Source: Salaquimonas sp. (GTDB taxonomy: Bacteria; Pseudomonadota; Alphaproteobacteria; Rhizobiales; Rhizobiaceae). From it: 17,601 bases of DNA. Made by a program: the position numbers and the translations under genes. The stretch lies in the NCBI GenBank assembly GCA_024639745.1, contig JAHEHW010000007.1:1-17601 (forward strand), read 5' to 3'. The notes under the pieces are model-generated. The model searched no databases. It was given only the letters and a program-made list of their open reading frames with translations, and was not told the DNA's origin. This document shows positions 1 through 8,473 of the stretch, piece by piece. Within the stretch, counting starts at the first letter, position 1, and every line of letters starts with the position of its first letter.

Positions 1-113
1 GAGGATCGCGAAATCCCGCAATCGGTGCAGAGCGATCGGTATGGCGGGTCGCTTTTCAAATCCGGCAGGATTTCGGTGCCGCTGTCTTTGGGCGGCTTTT
101 GGAACTGGTTCAT
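1..113 (-). CDS. N-terminal fragment of a probable BciB-like (F420 hydrogenase beta-subunit family) 8-vinyl reductase
   Basis: An open minus-strand frame starts with ATG at 113 and runs without a stop off the left edge (37 complete codons). Its ATG overlaps the TGA of the upstream 97-residue gene as ATGA, the coupling used elsewhere in this cluster, which supports it being real. The visible peptide begins MNQFQKPPKDSG and contains the run LCTDCGISRSS, a C-x2-C near the N-terminus. From memory, this resembles the start of the coenzyme F420 hydrogenase/dehydrogenase beta-subunit family, whose photosynthetic member BciB reduces the 8-vinyl group of divinyl (proto)chlorophyllide using ferredoxin and FeS clusters. 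That role fits a cluster of bacteriochlorophyll genes. The name rests on a short N-terminal motif and position only; another zinc- or FeS-binding protein is possible. The rest of the gene lies outside the window. Confidence 0.5.
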   Translation of the reverse strand, partial: MNQFQKPPKDSGTEILPDLKSDPPYRSLCTDCGISRS

Positions 114-403
114 GGGCGGTGGTTTCCCCGCCGCCTTGTTTCGGCAATGCGGATACCGAGATCGACCAGATGGCCGATCAGGCCTAGCGTCAGGCAGGCC
201 GCGACGAAAATGAAGTTCTGATCCGTCAAGGCAGCGCCCAGGGCGGCAAGCAGGCCGATGCCCGATATGCCATTGGCGATGATCGGGCCTGCCAAAAGAC
301 CTGCGGGCCGCAGGTAAAGAATGAACCCGATTTCGACAGCAAGCACAGCCATCGCGACCAGCGTGATCGTTCCGTTTTCGAACAGGGTTTCGAGGAACGC
401 CAT
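110..403 (-). CDS. small hydrophobic membrane protein of unknown function, 97 aa
   Basis: The start is the ATG at 403, which follows the bchP stop by 4 bp. A longer frame beginning at 487 would run inside bchP and adds an unlikely Ser/Cys-rich leader. The protein begins MAFLETLFENG and has about three hydrophobic segments (roughly residues 12-32, 36-60 and 65-86). The tail is short and basic (RIAETRRRGNHRP), so an inner-membrane location is likely with the tail in the cytoplasm by the positive-inside rule. The stop overlaps the next ATG (ATGA). I do not recognise a family; it is not TspO, PufX or a light-harvesting polypeptide (no conserved chlorophyll-binding His pattern). Being co-directional and tightly spaced between bchP and a probable vinyl reductase suggests co-expression with tail reduction and late bacteriochlorophyll steps, but the function is unknown. 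Confidence 0.8.
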   Translation of the reverse strand: MAFLETLFENGTITLVAMAVLAVEIGFILYLRPAGLLAGPIIANGISGIGLLAALGAALTDQNFIFVAACLTLGLIGHLVDLGIRIAETRRRGNHRP

Positions 404-407
404 CGCG

Positions 408-1601
408 TTACTGCGCCTGCAGGCCCAGAAGTTGGCGGACATCCTTGACGAAGACGCGCAGATGGGCGAGGGGATCGCGGCGGACAAGCCGCTTGTTGAG
501 ATAGGATTCCCAGGTCAGGCGCTGGACGTCCGGGTCTGCGCACATCTTAACGAATTGCTCGCGGCGCTTGTCGGTCGAGTACCAGAAATATTGCAGCAGG
601 CCGAGAATGAAGAAGACGCGGCCATGGTCTTTCATGAAACGTTTCCTGGCGGTTTTCAGGGCTTTCGCCTTTCCGGTGACGAGCATTTCCTCGACCGCTT
701 CAGCGCATAACTTGCCCGCCAGCATGGCGTAATAGATGCCTTCCCCGGACGATGGGGCAACGGTCCCGGCGGCGTCCCCGGTGAGAAGCACGTTGCGACC
801 ATTGTCCCAGCGCTTCATCGGCTTGAGGGGCAGCGGCGCACCCTCGGTGCGGACCGTCTCCGCGTCGCCAAGACCGGATTCTTCGCGCAATTTGCGGGTG
901 GCATCGCGCAGGGAATGACCCTTTATCGCCGAACCGGTGCCAATGCTGGTGTGTTCGCCATGCGGGAACACCCAGCCGTAGAAATCGGGGGAAATCTCGC
1001 CATCGTAAAGTACGTCGCAGCGATGCGGGTTGAATTTTTCCGGGTTTGGATTGTCCGGGGATTTTACGATCTCGTGATAAGCGAAGACGTAAGGCGGTTT
1101 CTTGTCCGGCCCAAACATCTGGCGACGAACCTTGGAGTTAGCTCCGTCAGCACCAATCACTGCCCTGGTCCTTACGGTAATGTGAGGCTGGCCCGCTTCG
1201 CCCGAAAGAAGCAGGCTAAGGATGCCATCGGGATTTTGCGAAATTTCCTTCAATGCGCCCCGGTGCCGGGTGGCGCCGGCAGCTTCTGCCCGATCGCGCA
1301 GAAAGGGGTCGAAAATATCACGGTCGACCATGCCGACAAAACCGATATCGCCGATCTTCATTTCCACGTTATAGCGGGACGGCGCGATTATCCGCGCGCC
1401 GCGCACCTTCGCTTTCAGCTGCTCCTCCGGAATGTCGAATTCCGAAATCGCCTTGGTGGGGATAGCCCCGCCGCAAGGTTTGATGCGGTTTTCAGGATCG
1501 ACAAATAGGACGGCACGGCCTGCCTCTGCCAGTGTTTGCGCCGCCGTGGCGCCGGACGGGCCGCCTCCGACTACAATCACATCGTATGGTTGAGGGGCCA
1601 T
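408..1601 (-). CDS. bchP: geranylgeranyl reductase BchP
   Basis: This 397-aa flavoprotein reduces the geranylgeranyl tail of esterified bacteriochlorophyll stepwise to phytyl with NADPH. The FAD fold shows an N-terminal dinucleotide-binding motif GGGPSG at residues 12-17. The family-typical PCGGAIP follows at 42-48, then GADGANS at 150-156 and the second FAD motif GDAAGTVAPSSGEGIYYAM at 275-293. Length matches BchP/ChlP proteins (about 390-400 aa). The ATG at 1601 is preceded by GGAG seven bases upstream and lies 4 bp after the stop of the PucC-like gene, so translation is probably coupled. It acts after BchG, which is encoded two genes upstream in the same run. Identification is strong; nothing is missing or broken. 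Confidence 0.95.
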   Translation of the reverse strand: MAPQPYDVIVVGGGPSGATAAQTLAEAGRAVLFVDPENRIKPCGGAIPTKAISEFDIPEEQLKAKVRGARIIAPSRYNVEMKIGDIGFVGMVDRDIFDPFLRDRAEAAGATRHRGALKEISQNPDGILSLLLSGEAGQPHITVRTRAVIGADGANSKVRRQMFGPDKKPPYVFAYHEIVKSPDNPNPEKFNPHRCDVLYDGEISPDFYGWVFPHGEHTSIGTGSAIKGHSLRDATRKLREESGLGDAETVRTEGAPLPLKPMKRWDNGRNVLLTGDAAGTVAPSSGEGIYYAMLAGKLCAEAVEEMLVTGKAKALKTARKRFMKDHGRVFFILGLLQYFWYSTDKRREQFVKMCADPDVQRLTWESYLNKRLVRRDPLAHLRVFVKDVRQLLGLQAQ

Positions 1602-1605
1602 GGCG

Positions 1606-2961
1606 TCACTCCGCGAGCTGCATCGGGGTTGAGTCCTGCGCGCCGCGGATCGGCATCGGACGCGTTCCGATTCCGAGGGCGATCAGCGCAGAGACAAGAA
1701 AAATCACGGCCTCGCCGGAAAAGACGATGGCAAAGGATGTCGAATTGCTGCCGGTTACGTATCGGGAAAGGTCGAGCGCGACGGTTCCGAGGAAACCGCC
1801 AAGCCCGAAGGCGATTGCCTGCGCGGCACCCCAAACGCCCATGCGAATGCCTTCGCTGCGGGTTTTGCTGGCGCCGGCCAGTCCCATCATTGTGCCGATG
1901 GCTGCAACGGCGAATGCCCCATTTGCCAGACCTAGCAGGAATATGTTCGGTTTCAGCGGCCAATGCGGAGCAAAGCTGGCAGCAGCGGCCAGAAAGGCAA
2001 GCGCGATGCCGGAGCCGATGCATCCTGTCACCGTGAAGAATTTGAGAATACCGGGTTTGCGCTTCGCCATCAGGCTGCCCGCAAGCCCGACGATAGCCAT
2101 GCCGGCGAAGACACCGGCGTGTTGCACGCCTGCGAGCTTAGTCGTCTCGCCCGGTGTCATTGCGAACAGGAATCCCCCGAACGGTTCTAGAATGAGATCC
2201 TGGGTCGAATAGGCCAGCATCGACATAAAGACGAACAAGGTGAAGAGGCGCGCCTGCGGATCGGACATGACTTCCGACAATGCCGCGCGGAATGAAGGTT
2301 TCGGTCCTCTTGCCCCATCCGGGTCCGGGTCGATCACTGCCCGGTTCTCAATCCCAAGCACTGCGAGCGCGGCGATTACAGTGGCGGCCATGCCCGTCAG
2401 TCCCGTTACTGCGATGAGGCGGCTGTGGGAGTAGGGATCCAGGAAGGTTCCGGTGATGATTGCGGTGACAATGATGCCGGCAATCATCATCATCCAGACG
2501 ATGGTCGCCGCCGCCGGTCTGCGCTCGGGCGCCGTGCGGGTTGCAAGCAGGGCGAGAAGGCTGGTGCCGCATGCTCCAATCCCGAGGCCAATCAGAATGA
2601 AGGAAAATCCGGCGGCGAGTATCCCGGCGGAAAAGCTCTGTTCGAAGAGCAACGTCGTTGCCGCCGCGCCGGTTCCCGATAGCGCGAGCAACGCCAGCCC
2701 ACCAAGTATCCAGCTCGTTCTTCTGCCGCCCTTGTCCGAGGCGTGTCCCCAAAGGGGTCTTGTGATCTGAACCGCATAGTGAATGCCGACGAGCATTCCC
2801 GGAATGACAGCCGCCAAGGCGAGTTCCACAACCATCACGCGATTGAGCGTGGAGGTCGTCAGCACGACGATGGATCCGAGTGCCGCCTGAACAAGGCCGA
2901 GGCGAAGAATATCGATCCAGCCGAGACCGGCAGTCGTTCCTGGTTTGGCCGGCGCATTCAT
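1606..2961 (-). CDS. PucC/BCH2-family MFS membrane protein between bchG and bchP
   Basis: This 451-aa polytopic protein has about 12 hydrophobic segments. It belongs to the PucC/LhaA/BCH2 branch of the major facilitator fold, seen in LTTSTLNRVMVVEL near residues 34-47 and RPLWGHASDKGGRR in the first loop. The equivalent gene in Rhodobacter is ORF428, long annotated as a 'bacteriochlorophyll synthase 44.5-kDa chain' although BchG alone makes the ester bond. A role in handling or delivering bacteriochlorophyll to membrane proteins is inferred from the family, not proven. The ATG at 2961 has a near-perfect AGGAGG eight bases upstream, located inside the end of bchG; the genes are separated by 4 bp. 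It is paralogous to lhaA at the other end of the window, with a shared TLNRVMV(V/I)EL core. Confidence 0.9.
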   Translation of the reverse strand: MNAPAKPGTTAGLGWIDILRLGLVQAALGSIVVLTTSTLNRVMVVELALAAVIPGMLVGIHYAVQITRPLWGHASDKGGRRTSWILGGLALLALSGTGAAATTLLFEQSFSAGILAAGFSFILIGLGIGACGTSLLALLATRTAPERRPAAATIVWMMMIAGIIVTAIITGTFLDPYSHSRLIAVTGLTGMAATVIAALAVLGIENRAVIDPDPDGARGPKPSFRAALSEVMSDPQARLFTLFVFMSMLAYSTQDLILEPFGGFLFAMTPGETTKLAGVQHAGVFAGMAIVGLAGSLMAKRKPGILKFFTVTGCIGSGIALAFLAAAASFAPHWPLKPNIFLLGLANGAFAVAAIGTMMGLAGASKTRSEGIRMGVWGAAQAIAFGLGGFLGTVALDLSRYVTGSNSTSFAIVFSGEAVIFLVSALIALGIGTRPMPIRGAQDSTPMQLAE

Positions 2962-2965
2962 CGCG

Positions 2966-3892
2966 TCATCCTCCTGCTAGATGCCCGGCGGCGTTCAGGC
3001 CTCTGAGCGCGAACGCGCTGATCATCATGCCGGAGACGTATAGACCGACGCCGATCGCGCTGTACCAGATGGCAAAGCGGCCCGGATCGCGTAAAAAACG
3101 GATCATGCAGAGGCATTGGACGGCCAGCAGCGCAGTTACGGCGAGGGCAAAAAGCGGTTTTTCCCAACTTGCGAGCAGTGCGATGACGACCGCCTGGGGG
3201 GCCGCCATGACTAGGCATGCAAGCCGCGCAGCATTTGCTTCACCGAGCATGACGGGCAGGGAATTGAGCCCCATCTGCCGGTCGCCTTCGACCGACTTGA
3301 AATCGTTGAGGGTCATTATGCCATGCGCGCCGATGCCGTATAGGATGGCAATCGAAACGATCGGCCACCCGGGAAAGGCGCCAATCGCAGCCGCTGCGGC
3401 CGTCATCCAGGGCAGGCTCTCGTATGAAAATCCGACGGCGGCGTTTCCCAGCCAGCCATTCTGCTTCAGCCTGAAGGGGGGCGCGCTATAGGCCCAAGCC
3501 AGGGCAACGCCGACAATCGCGGCGACAAAAACCCAGCTTCCCAGAAGCAGCGAAAATGCCAGTGAAAGGACGGAAGTGAGGATCGCTACATAAAGCCCCC
3601 AGCGTCCGGGCATGCGTCCGGAGGGAATCACCCGCTCGGGCTGATTGATCGCATCGACGTGCCGGTCGAACCAGTCATTGACCGCCTGGCTGGCGCCGCA
3701 GACCATTGGTCCTGCAAGAAGGACGCCGCCCGCGACATACATCCAGCGTTCGGAAAAGGGTTGACCGGTGCTGATCACGCCGCAAGCAAAAGCCCACATC
3801 GGCGGGAACCATGTGATCGGTTTCAGGAGTTCGATTACCGCGCCCACGCTGGGTACGGTGATGCGCCCCTCATTGGCAGTACGGGCAATCAT
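2966..3892 (-). CDS. bchG: bacteriochlorophyll synthase BchG (UbiA-family prenyltransferase)
   Basis: BchG esterifies bacteriochlorophyllide a with geranylgeranyl diphosphate in the membrane. The 308-aa protein shows KPITWFPPMWAF near residue 25. The first aspartate-rich motif is NDWFDRHVDAINQPERVIPSGR, starting near residue 72 (shown in two parts: NDWFDRHVD, then INQPERVIPSGR). The second is NDFKSVEGDRQMG near residue 196. These are the prenyl-diphosphate/Mg-binding signatures of ChlG/BchG within UbiA. I chose the ATG at 3892; the in-frame codon six bases upstream (3898) is TTG. No Shine-Dalgarno is visible, but a good -10 box ends only 6 bp before the ATG, so the mRNA may be leaderless. It is the first gene after the regulatory gap next to ppsR and heads the bchG-PucC-bchP run. 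Confidence 0.95.
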   Translation of the reverse strand: MIARTANEGRITVPSVGAVIELLKPITWFPPMWAFACGVISTGQPFSERWMYVAGGVLLAGPMVCGASQAVNDWFDRHVDAINQPERVIPSGRMPGRWGLYVAILTSVLSLAFSLLLGSWVFVAAIVGVALAWAYSAPPFRLKQNGWLGNAAVGFSYESLPWMTAAAAAIGAFPGWPIVSIAILYGIGAHGIMTLNDFKSVEGDRQMGLNSLPVMLGEANAARLACLVMAAPQAVVIALLASWEKPLFALAVTALLAVQCLCMIRFLRDPGRFAIWYSAIGVGLYVSGMMISAFALRGLNAAGHLAGG

Positions 3893-3898
3893 GGGCAA

Positions 3899-3927
3899 AG
3901 TGTAGAAACGGCACGAGAAAGTGTCAA
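3899..3927 (-). promoter_or_regulatory. candidate sigma70-type promoter of bchG
   Basis: Read on the minus strand, TTGACA (3927-3922) is followed after 17 bp by TACACT (3904-3899). The -35 is a perfect consensus and is formed by one half of the PpsR palindrome. The expected transcription start, about 7 bp after the -10, falls on or next to the A of the bchG ATG at 3892. The gene shows no ribosome-binding site, consistent with a leaderless transcript. The start site is inferred and not measured. Confidence 0.6.
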
Positions 3928-3939
3928 TTAAAATTGACA
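3922..3939. promoter_or_regulatory. PpsR/CrtJ operator upstream of bchG
   Basis: The 18-bp sequence TGTCAATTAAAATTGACA fits the PpsR consensus TGT-N12-ACA and is a full inverted repeat (TGTCAATT / AATTGACA) around a central AA. It overlaps the -35 box of the bchG promoter, so bound PpsR would block RNA polymerase. The repressor gene itself ends just 37 bp away. A third copy of the half-site GTCAATT occurs at 3948-3954. Confidence 0.8.
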
Positions 3940-3942
3940 GTT

Positions 3943-3964
3943 ATGCCGTCAATTCAAACGGCAT
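3943..3964. repeat. 7-bp inverted repeat just after ppsR
   Basis: ATGCCGT (3943-3949) and ACGGCAT (3958-3964) form a 7-bp stem with an 8-nt loop, 11 bp beyond the ppsR stop codon. It could be a weak transcription end or mRNA-stabilising hairpin for ppsR, or part of an extended operator, because its loop carries part of a GTCAATT half-site. No U-tract follows on the minus strand, so a classic intrinsic terminator is not supported. Confidence 0.35.
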
Positions 3965-3975
3965 GCGCTGCCGAA

Positions 3976-5409
3976 TCATGATTTTGTGGCGTCGAAATCC
4001 TCGAGGCCGTGGCGGCGCAGCTTAATATATAGACTCTGGCGGCTGAGACCGAGGATCTCAGCCGCAGCTGCCCGATTGTTGTTGGTTTGCTGCAGGGCCG
4101 CCTCGATGCACATCTTTTCGATGACATCGAGCGCTTCTCGGATCAGTTCCTTCATCGGAACGCGACCGACAAGATCGCCGAAATCGGAAGGCGCTCCGGG
4201 AATATTGAGGCTGGGGGCGGCAATTCCCGTATCTCTTGAATGGGGCTCGGATACCAGAACTCCGATCAGATTCTGATTGCCGGCAGCGAATTGGCGGGCA
4301 GCTACCGTTACCGGTTTGCGATTTGAAAGATCGTCATTCGCGAATGTCTGGAAATTGCGGATAAGTTTGTCATCGCCTACCCGCGAGACGAGTGTCTGCA
4401 TATCAATCGGGGAGGCGCCGAGCCAATTGTTGATGTTGCGGCCGATGACCTGATTGGCATTCACCGCGCCGATCAGATCGAGAAATTGAGCATTGATCGA
4501 ACGAACCACGCCCTTTTCGTCAATAATTGCATAGGGTTCGGGTATGCCTTTGATGCTGGGACTTGCGAGATCAAGCTCGGGCGGCAGCGTCTGACCAGCC
4601 TCCGATTTATCCGAAAGCGCGATGATAAGGTTGGTGTTCCCGTTTTCGCGGTAAGGCTCGATCGAACATTCAATTATATTACCGGAATCCGCCAGTTCGG
4701 TGAAAATCGTTTGCGTTGTCCCGCTATGGCGAACCTCGCTGAGGGCGTTGATCAAGCGGTCTCGATTTTCCTTGTCGAACAGGGTTGAAAGCGACGCGCC
4801 GACAAGTTTCTGAACGGGTCGTCCAAGCATCTTGGAGGCGGCCAAATTGGCATCCAGAATGGTGTTGCGACCGCCATCGACCATGATCGAGGGCAGGCGG
4901 CATTTCTGGAATGCGGTCCGGTATCGCGTTTCCGCTTCCTGGATACGGCGATATTCGCTTTCGAGATCAAGTTGTACCTGCACCAATTGCTGCTGCATGC
5001 GGGCTATCTGGCGCATGTCTGCGCCGATTGCGAGCCTCGCATTCAGCCCTTCAATAGAAATCAGCTTGTAGGTTACAGGCAGGTCAGGGAGGCCTTTGGC
5101 AGGATGGTTGACCTGGCGCTTTTCCGTGACAGCGTGTTCCTTGCTCTCTGCAAGCAGGGCATCGATTTTGTCATGACACTCGATGGTTACAGTGTCTTGC
5201 CATTTCTTGCCGCGCATTTCGTCGAAGCCGTATGCGGCAAGCGAATGATCATCGCAGGCAACGTCTATGATCGTGTCGTTCGTGTCGATTACCAGAGTGA
5301 TTTCGGCGCCGACAGCCAAAAGGCTCGCAACCGCAGCACCACCCAGACCTTCGAAAAGCGTTTTCGCTTCCGAGAATCGGGTCAGGCCGGGAGGAACCCG
5401 CTTATTCAT
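3976..5409 (-). CDS. ppsR: PpsR/CrtJ redox-responsive repressor of photosynthesis genes
   Basis: PpsR represses bch, crt and puc-type genes under oxygen by binding TGT-N12-ACA. The 477-aa protein has the family layout: an N-terminal domain, then a Gln-rich helix (near residues 134-165, QQQLVQVQLDLESEYRRIQE) and two PAS domains (about 165-270 and 285-390). It ends with a Fis-type helix-turn-helix, AAAAEILGLSRQSLYIKLRR, near residues 447-466. Two cysteines match the redox-active pair of Rhodobacter CrtJ/PpsR: Cys248 between the PAS domains and Cys434 just before the HTH. I prefer ATG 5409, which is 10 bases after TTAGGAG; an in-frame TTG at 5415 is only 4 bases from it. The gene follows ppaA by a few bases, so antirepressor and repressor are probably co-translated. 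Confidence 0.95.
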   Translation of the reverse strand: MNKRVPPGLTRFSEAKTLFEGLGGAAVASLLAVGAEITLVIDTNDTIIDVACDDHSLAAYGFDEMRGKKWQDTVTIECHDKIDALLAESKEHAVTEKRQVNHPAKGLPDLPVTYKLISIEGLNARLAIGADMRQIARMQQQLVQVQLDLESEYRRIQEAETRYRTAFQKCRLPSIMVDGGRNTILDANLAASKMLGRPVQKLVGASLSTLFDKENRDRLINALSEVRHSGTTQTIFTELADSGNIIECSIEPYRENGNTNLIIALSDKSEAGQTLPPELDLASPSIKGIPEPYAIIDEKGVVRSINAQFLDLIGAVNANQVIGRNINNWLGASPIDMQTLVSRVGDDKLIRNFQTFANDDLSNRKPVTVAARQFAAGNQNLIGVLVSEPHSRDTGIAAPSLNIPGAPSDFGDLVGRVPMKELIREALDVIEKMCIEAALQQTNNNRAAAAEILGLSRQSLYIKLRRHGLEDFDATKS

Positions 5410-5419
5410 CGGCAATGGT

Positions 5420-5426
5420 CTCCTAA
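5420..5426 (-). promoter_or_regulatory. ribosome-binding site of ppsR containing the ppaA stop codon
   Basis: Minus-strand TTAGGAG lies 10 bases before the ATG at 5409 and 4 bases before a TTG at 5415. The TAG in it (5425-5423) is the ppaA stop codon, so ribosomes terminating on ppaA sit on the ppsR Shine-Dalgarno. The ATG was preferred as the usual initiation codon, but the spacing leaves the TTG possible. Confidence 0.65.
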
Positions 5427-6334
5427 GGAATAGCGGCAGACAGGGCGTCAGAAAGTTTCGTGGGGCTTTGTCTCAGGGTGAGCGAGCGGCGAAGGGAAAC
5501 ATAGCGTTCAGCTATGGATATAGCCGAGTAAACATTGTCTATGATGCAGTCAACGCCAAGAGCGGTTGCCTTTTCGACAAGCCGTTCCGCAGCTGGTCCG
5601 CCCAAAATCACGGGAGGTCTTTCCTTCGGTGCGATCTGATTGACGCCTGACATTATCGATTCGAGGCCCGGATACAGAACGTCACTGCTCCAGCTCAGGC
5701 AGACGAGATCGACTTTCCTGTGTTCAAGGACCTTCAGAATGGCGGATCCGGACAGCGTCGAGTGATATATCGTATCCCAGCCGCGTGAGCGGAACATTAG
5801 TTCCACGAGATTTTGCATAAGGGTATGCTGCTCGCCGGGGACAGCGGTTACCAGGAGACAGGGTGCGTCCGGTTCGAGGGGCAAGGTCCCGAGGTCTTCC
5901 TGGATGCGTTTTGTCAAAGCTTGGAGTTTGGCGCATCCGAGGGTGACATCAAAGAAATCGGCATTGGAGCTTTTCCATCTGCGTCCGAGTTCCCTGGCAG
6001 TAGCTTCAAGCAGCATCAAACGCCGGTAGGGCGTTTCACTGAAATGCCTGGGAAAGTCAATTTGGCTGCCCGGCCTGCCGTCTATTCGGACTGCCAGGAG
6101 GTCGGTGATAAAGCGGTCCAGAATGCCTGGATGAAGACAATCAGGAGAGAGCAGGATGTCGGGATTTTGCCTCATTCGCCTAACCGCGGCGCGAAAGACA
6201 TCGCGTCGTATCGTTTGTTCCAATGTTGCGCGCAGGGGTACGAAATCGTGCCGGGTCGAAACGCCGGTTTGCTCGGCTTCTGCCGCAGCCGCTTCGAAAC
6301 TCGCGGAGCGGCTTTCGAATAGTGTTTCATTCAT
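5423..6334 (-). CDS. ppaA: PpaA/AerR cobalamin-binding antirepressor of PpsR
   Basis: PpaA/AerR proteins bind a B12 cofactor and modulate PpsR/CrtJ, giving light-dependent control of photosynthesis genes. The 303-aa protein has the W-containing helical region ELGRRWKSSNADFFDVTLG (near residues 115-133). A Rossmann-like B12 (SCHIC-type) domain follows, with VPGEQHTLMQNLV; His170 in this segment is the likely cobalt ligand. Further on come SWSSDVLYPGL and VILGGPAAERLVEKATALGVD. I use the ATG at 6334; a GTG three codons upstream (6343) is also in frame, and neither has a clear Shine-Dalgarno. It starts the leftward ppaA-ppsR unit, divergent from bchF across a region with two PpsR sites. Whether this member senses light or only redox state cannot be told from sequence. 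Confidence 0.92.
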   Translation of the reverse strand: MNETLFESRSASFEAAAAEAEQTGVSTRHDFVPLRATLEQTIRRDVFRAAVRRMRQNPDILLSPDCLHPGILDRFITDLLAVRIDGRPGSQIDFPRHFSETPYRRLMLLEATARELGRRWKSSNADFFDVTLGCAKLQALTKRIQEDLGTLPLEPDAPCLLVTAVPGEQHTLMQNLVELMFRSRGWDTIYHSTLSGSAILKVLEHRKVDLVCLSWSSDVLYPGLESIMSGVNQIAPKERPPVILGGPAAERLVEKATALGVDCIIDNVYSAISIAERYVSLRRSLTLRQSPTKLSDALSAAIP

Positions 6335-6535
6335 CGCGATCACTGCGCATTCTTTTTACTTTGCGTCCAAAGCGACGATCGTAGGCTTCCGGTCCACGCC
6401 GCTGCTTCAGATGGCGGCTTCCAACGTCGCTTTGCTCTCATGCGCCCTTAGAGAATTCGAGCGCACCCTTTCCGGCCAAACCAAAAGCCGGACATTTCTT
6501 ACTGACGTGGCAAGCATGACTGACACGGTTGTGAA

Positions 6536-6553
6536 TGTAAATATATATTTACG
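6536..6553. promoter_or_regulatory. PpsR/CrtJ operator 1 upstream of bchF
   Basis: TGTAAATATATATTTACG fits TGT-N12-ACA with one mismatch in the last base. Its inner 16 bp (GTAAATATATATTTAC, 6537-6552) are a perfect palindrome. It abuts operator 2, sharing two bases, so two PpsR tetramers could bind cooperatively on neighbouring helical faces. It would also cover a TATATT -10 of an alternative upstream promoter. Confidence 0.7.
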
Positions 6554-6569
6554 TCAATTAAAGTTGACA
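6552..6569. promoter_or_regulatory. PpsR/CrtJ operator 2 upstream of bchF
   Basis: CGTCAATTAAAGTTGACA matches TGT-N12-ACA except for the first base and is an imperfect inverted repeat. It differs from the bchG operator (TGTCAATTAAAATTGACA) at only 2 of 18 positions. Its right half supplies the TTGACA -35 box at 6564-6569, so repressor binding would occlude the promoter. Confidence 0.7.
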
Positions 6570-6593
6570 CTATCCGAAATGCAGGTCTATTCT
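6564..6593 (+). promoter_or_regulatory. candidate bchF promoter
   Basis: TTGACA (6564-6569) is followed after 18 bp by TATTCT (6588-6593). The bchF ATG lies 7 bp further on, predicting a leaderless mRNA like that proposed for bchG. A second possibility is CTGACA (6520-6525) with TATATT (6544-6549, 18-bp spacing), which would give a leader of about 45 nt. Both are overlapped by PpsR sites. Which is used is not decidable from sequence. Confidence 0.5.
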
Positions 6594-6600
6594 CGCCGGC

Positions 6601-8471
<1,871 letters not shown>

Positions 8472-8473
8472 TC

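Larger units (their letters stand above)
6335..6600. other. divergent intergenic control region between ppaA and bchF
   Basis: These 266 bp contain no supported gene; open frames on either strand lack ribosome sites and family features. The bchF-proximal end is strikingly AT-rich (about 6529-6565) and holds two PpsR-type palindromes and the bchF promoter elements described separately. A 6-bp inverted repeat TCCGGC/GCCGGA (6473-6478 / 6489-6494, 10-nt loop) lies in the middle. No clear promoter for ppaA and no TTGAT-N4-ATCAA FnrL-type site was found. Confidence 0.75.

Noticed and set aside
25..213. Plus-strand open frame at the left edge
   Set aside because: It is antisense to two coupled minus-strand genes, has no ribosome site and no recognisable features.
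6473..6494. Six-base inverted repeat in the ppaA-bchF gap as a terminator
   Set aside because: The stem is short, the loop is 10 nt and there is no T-tract; divergent genes here need no terminator.
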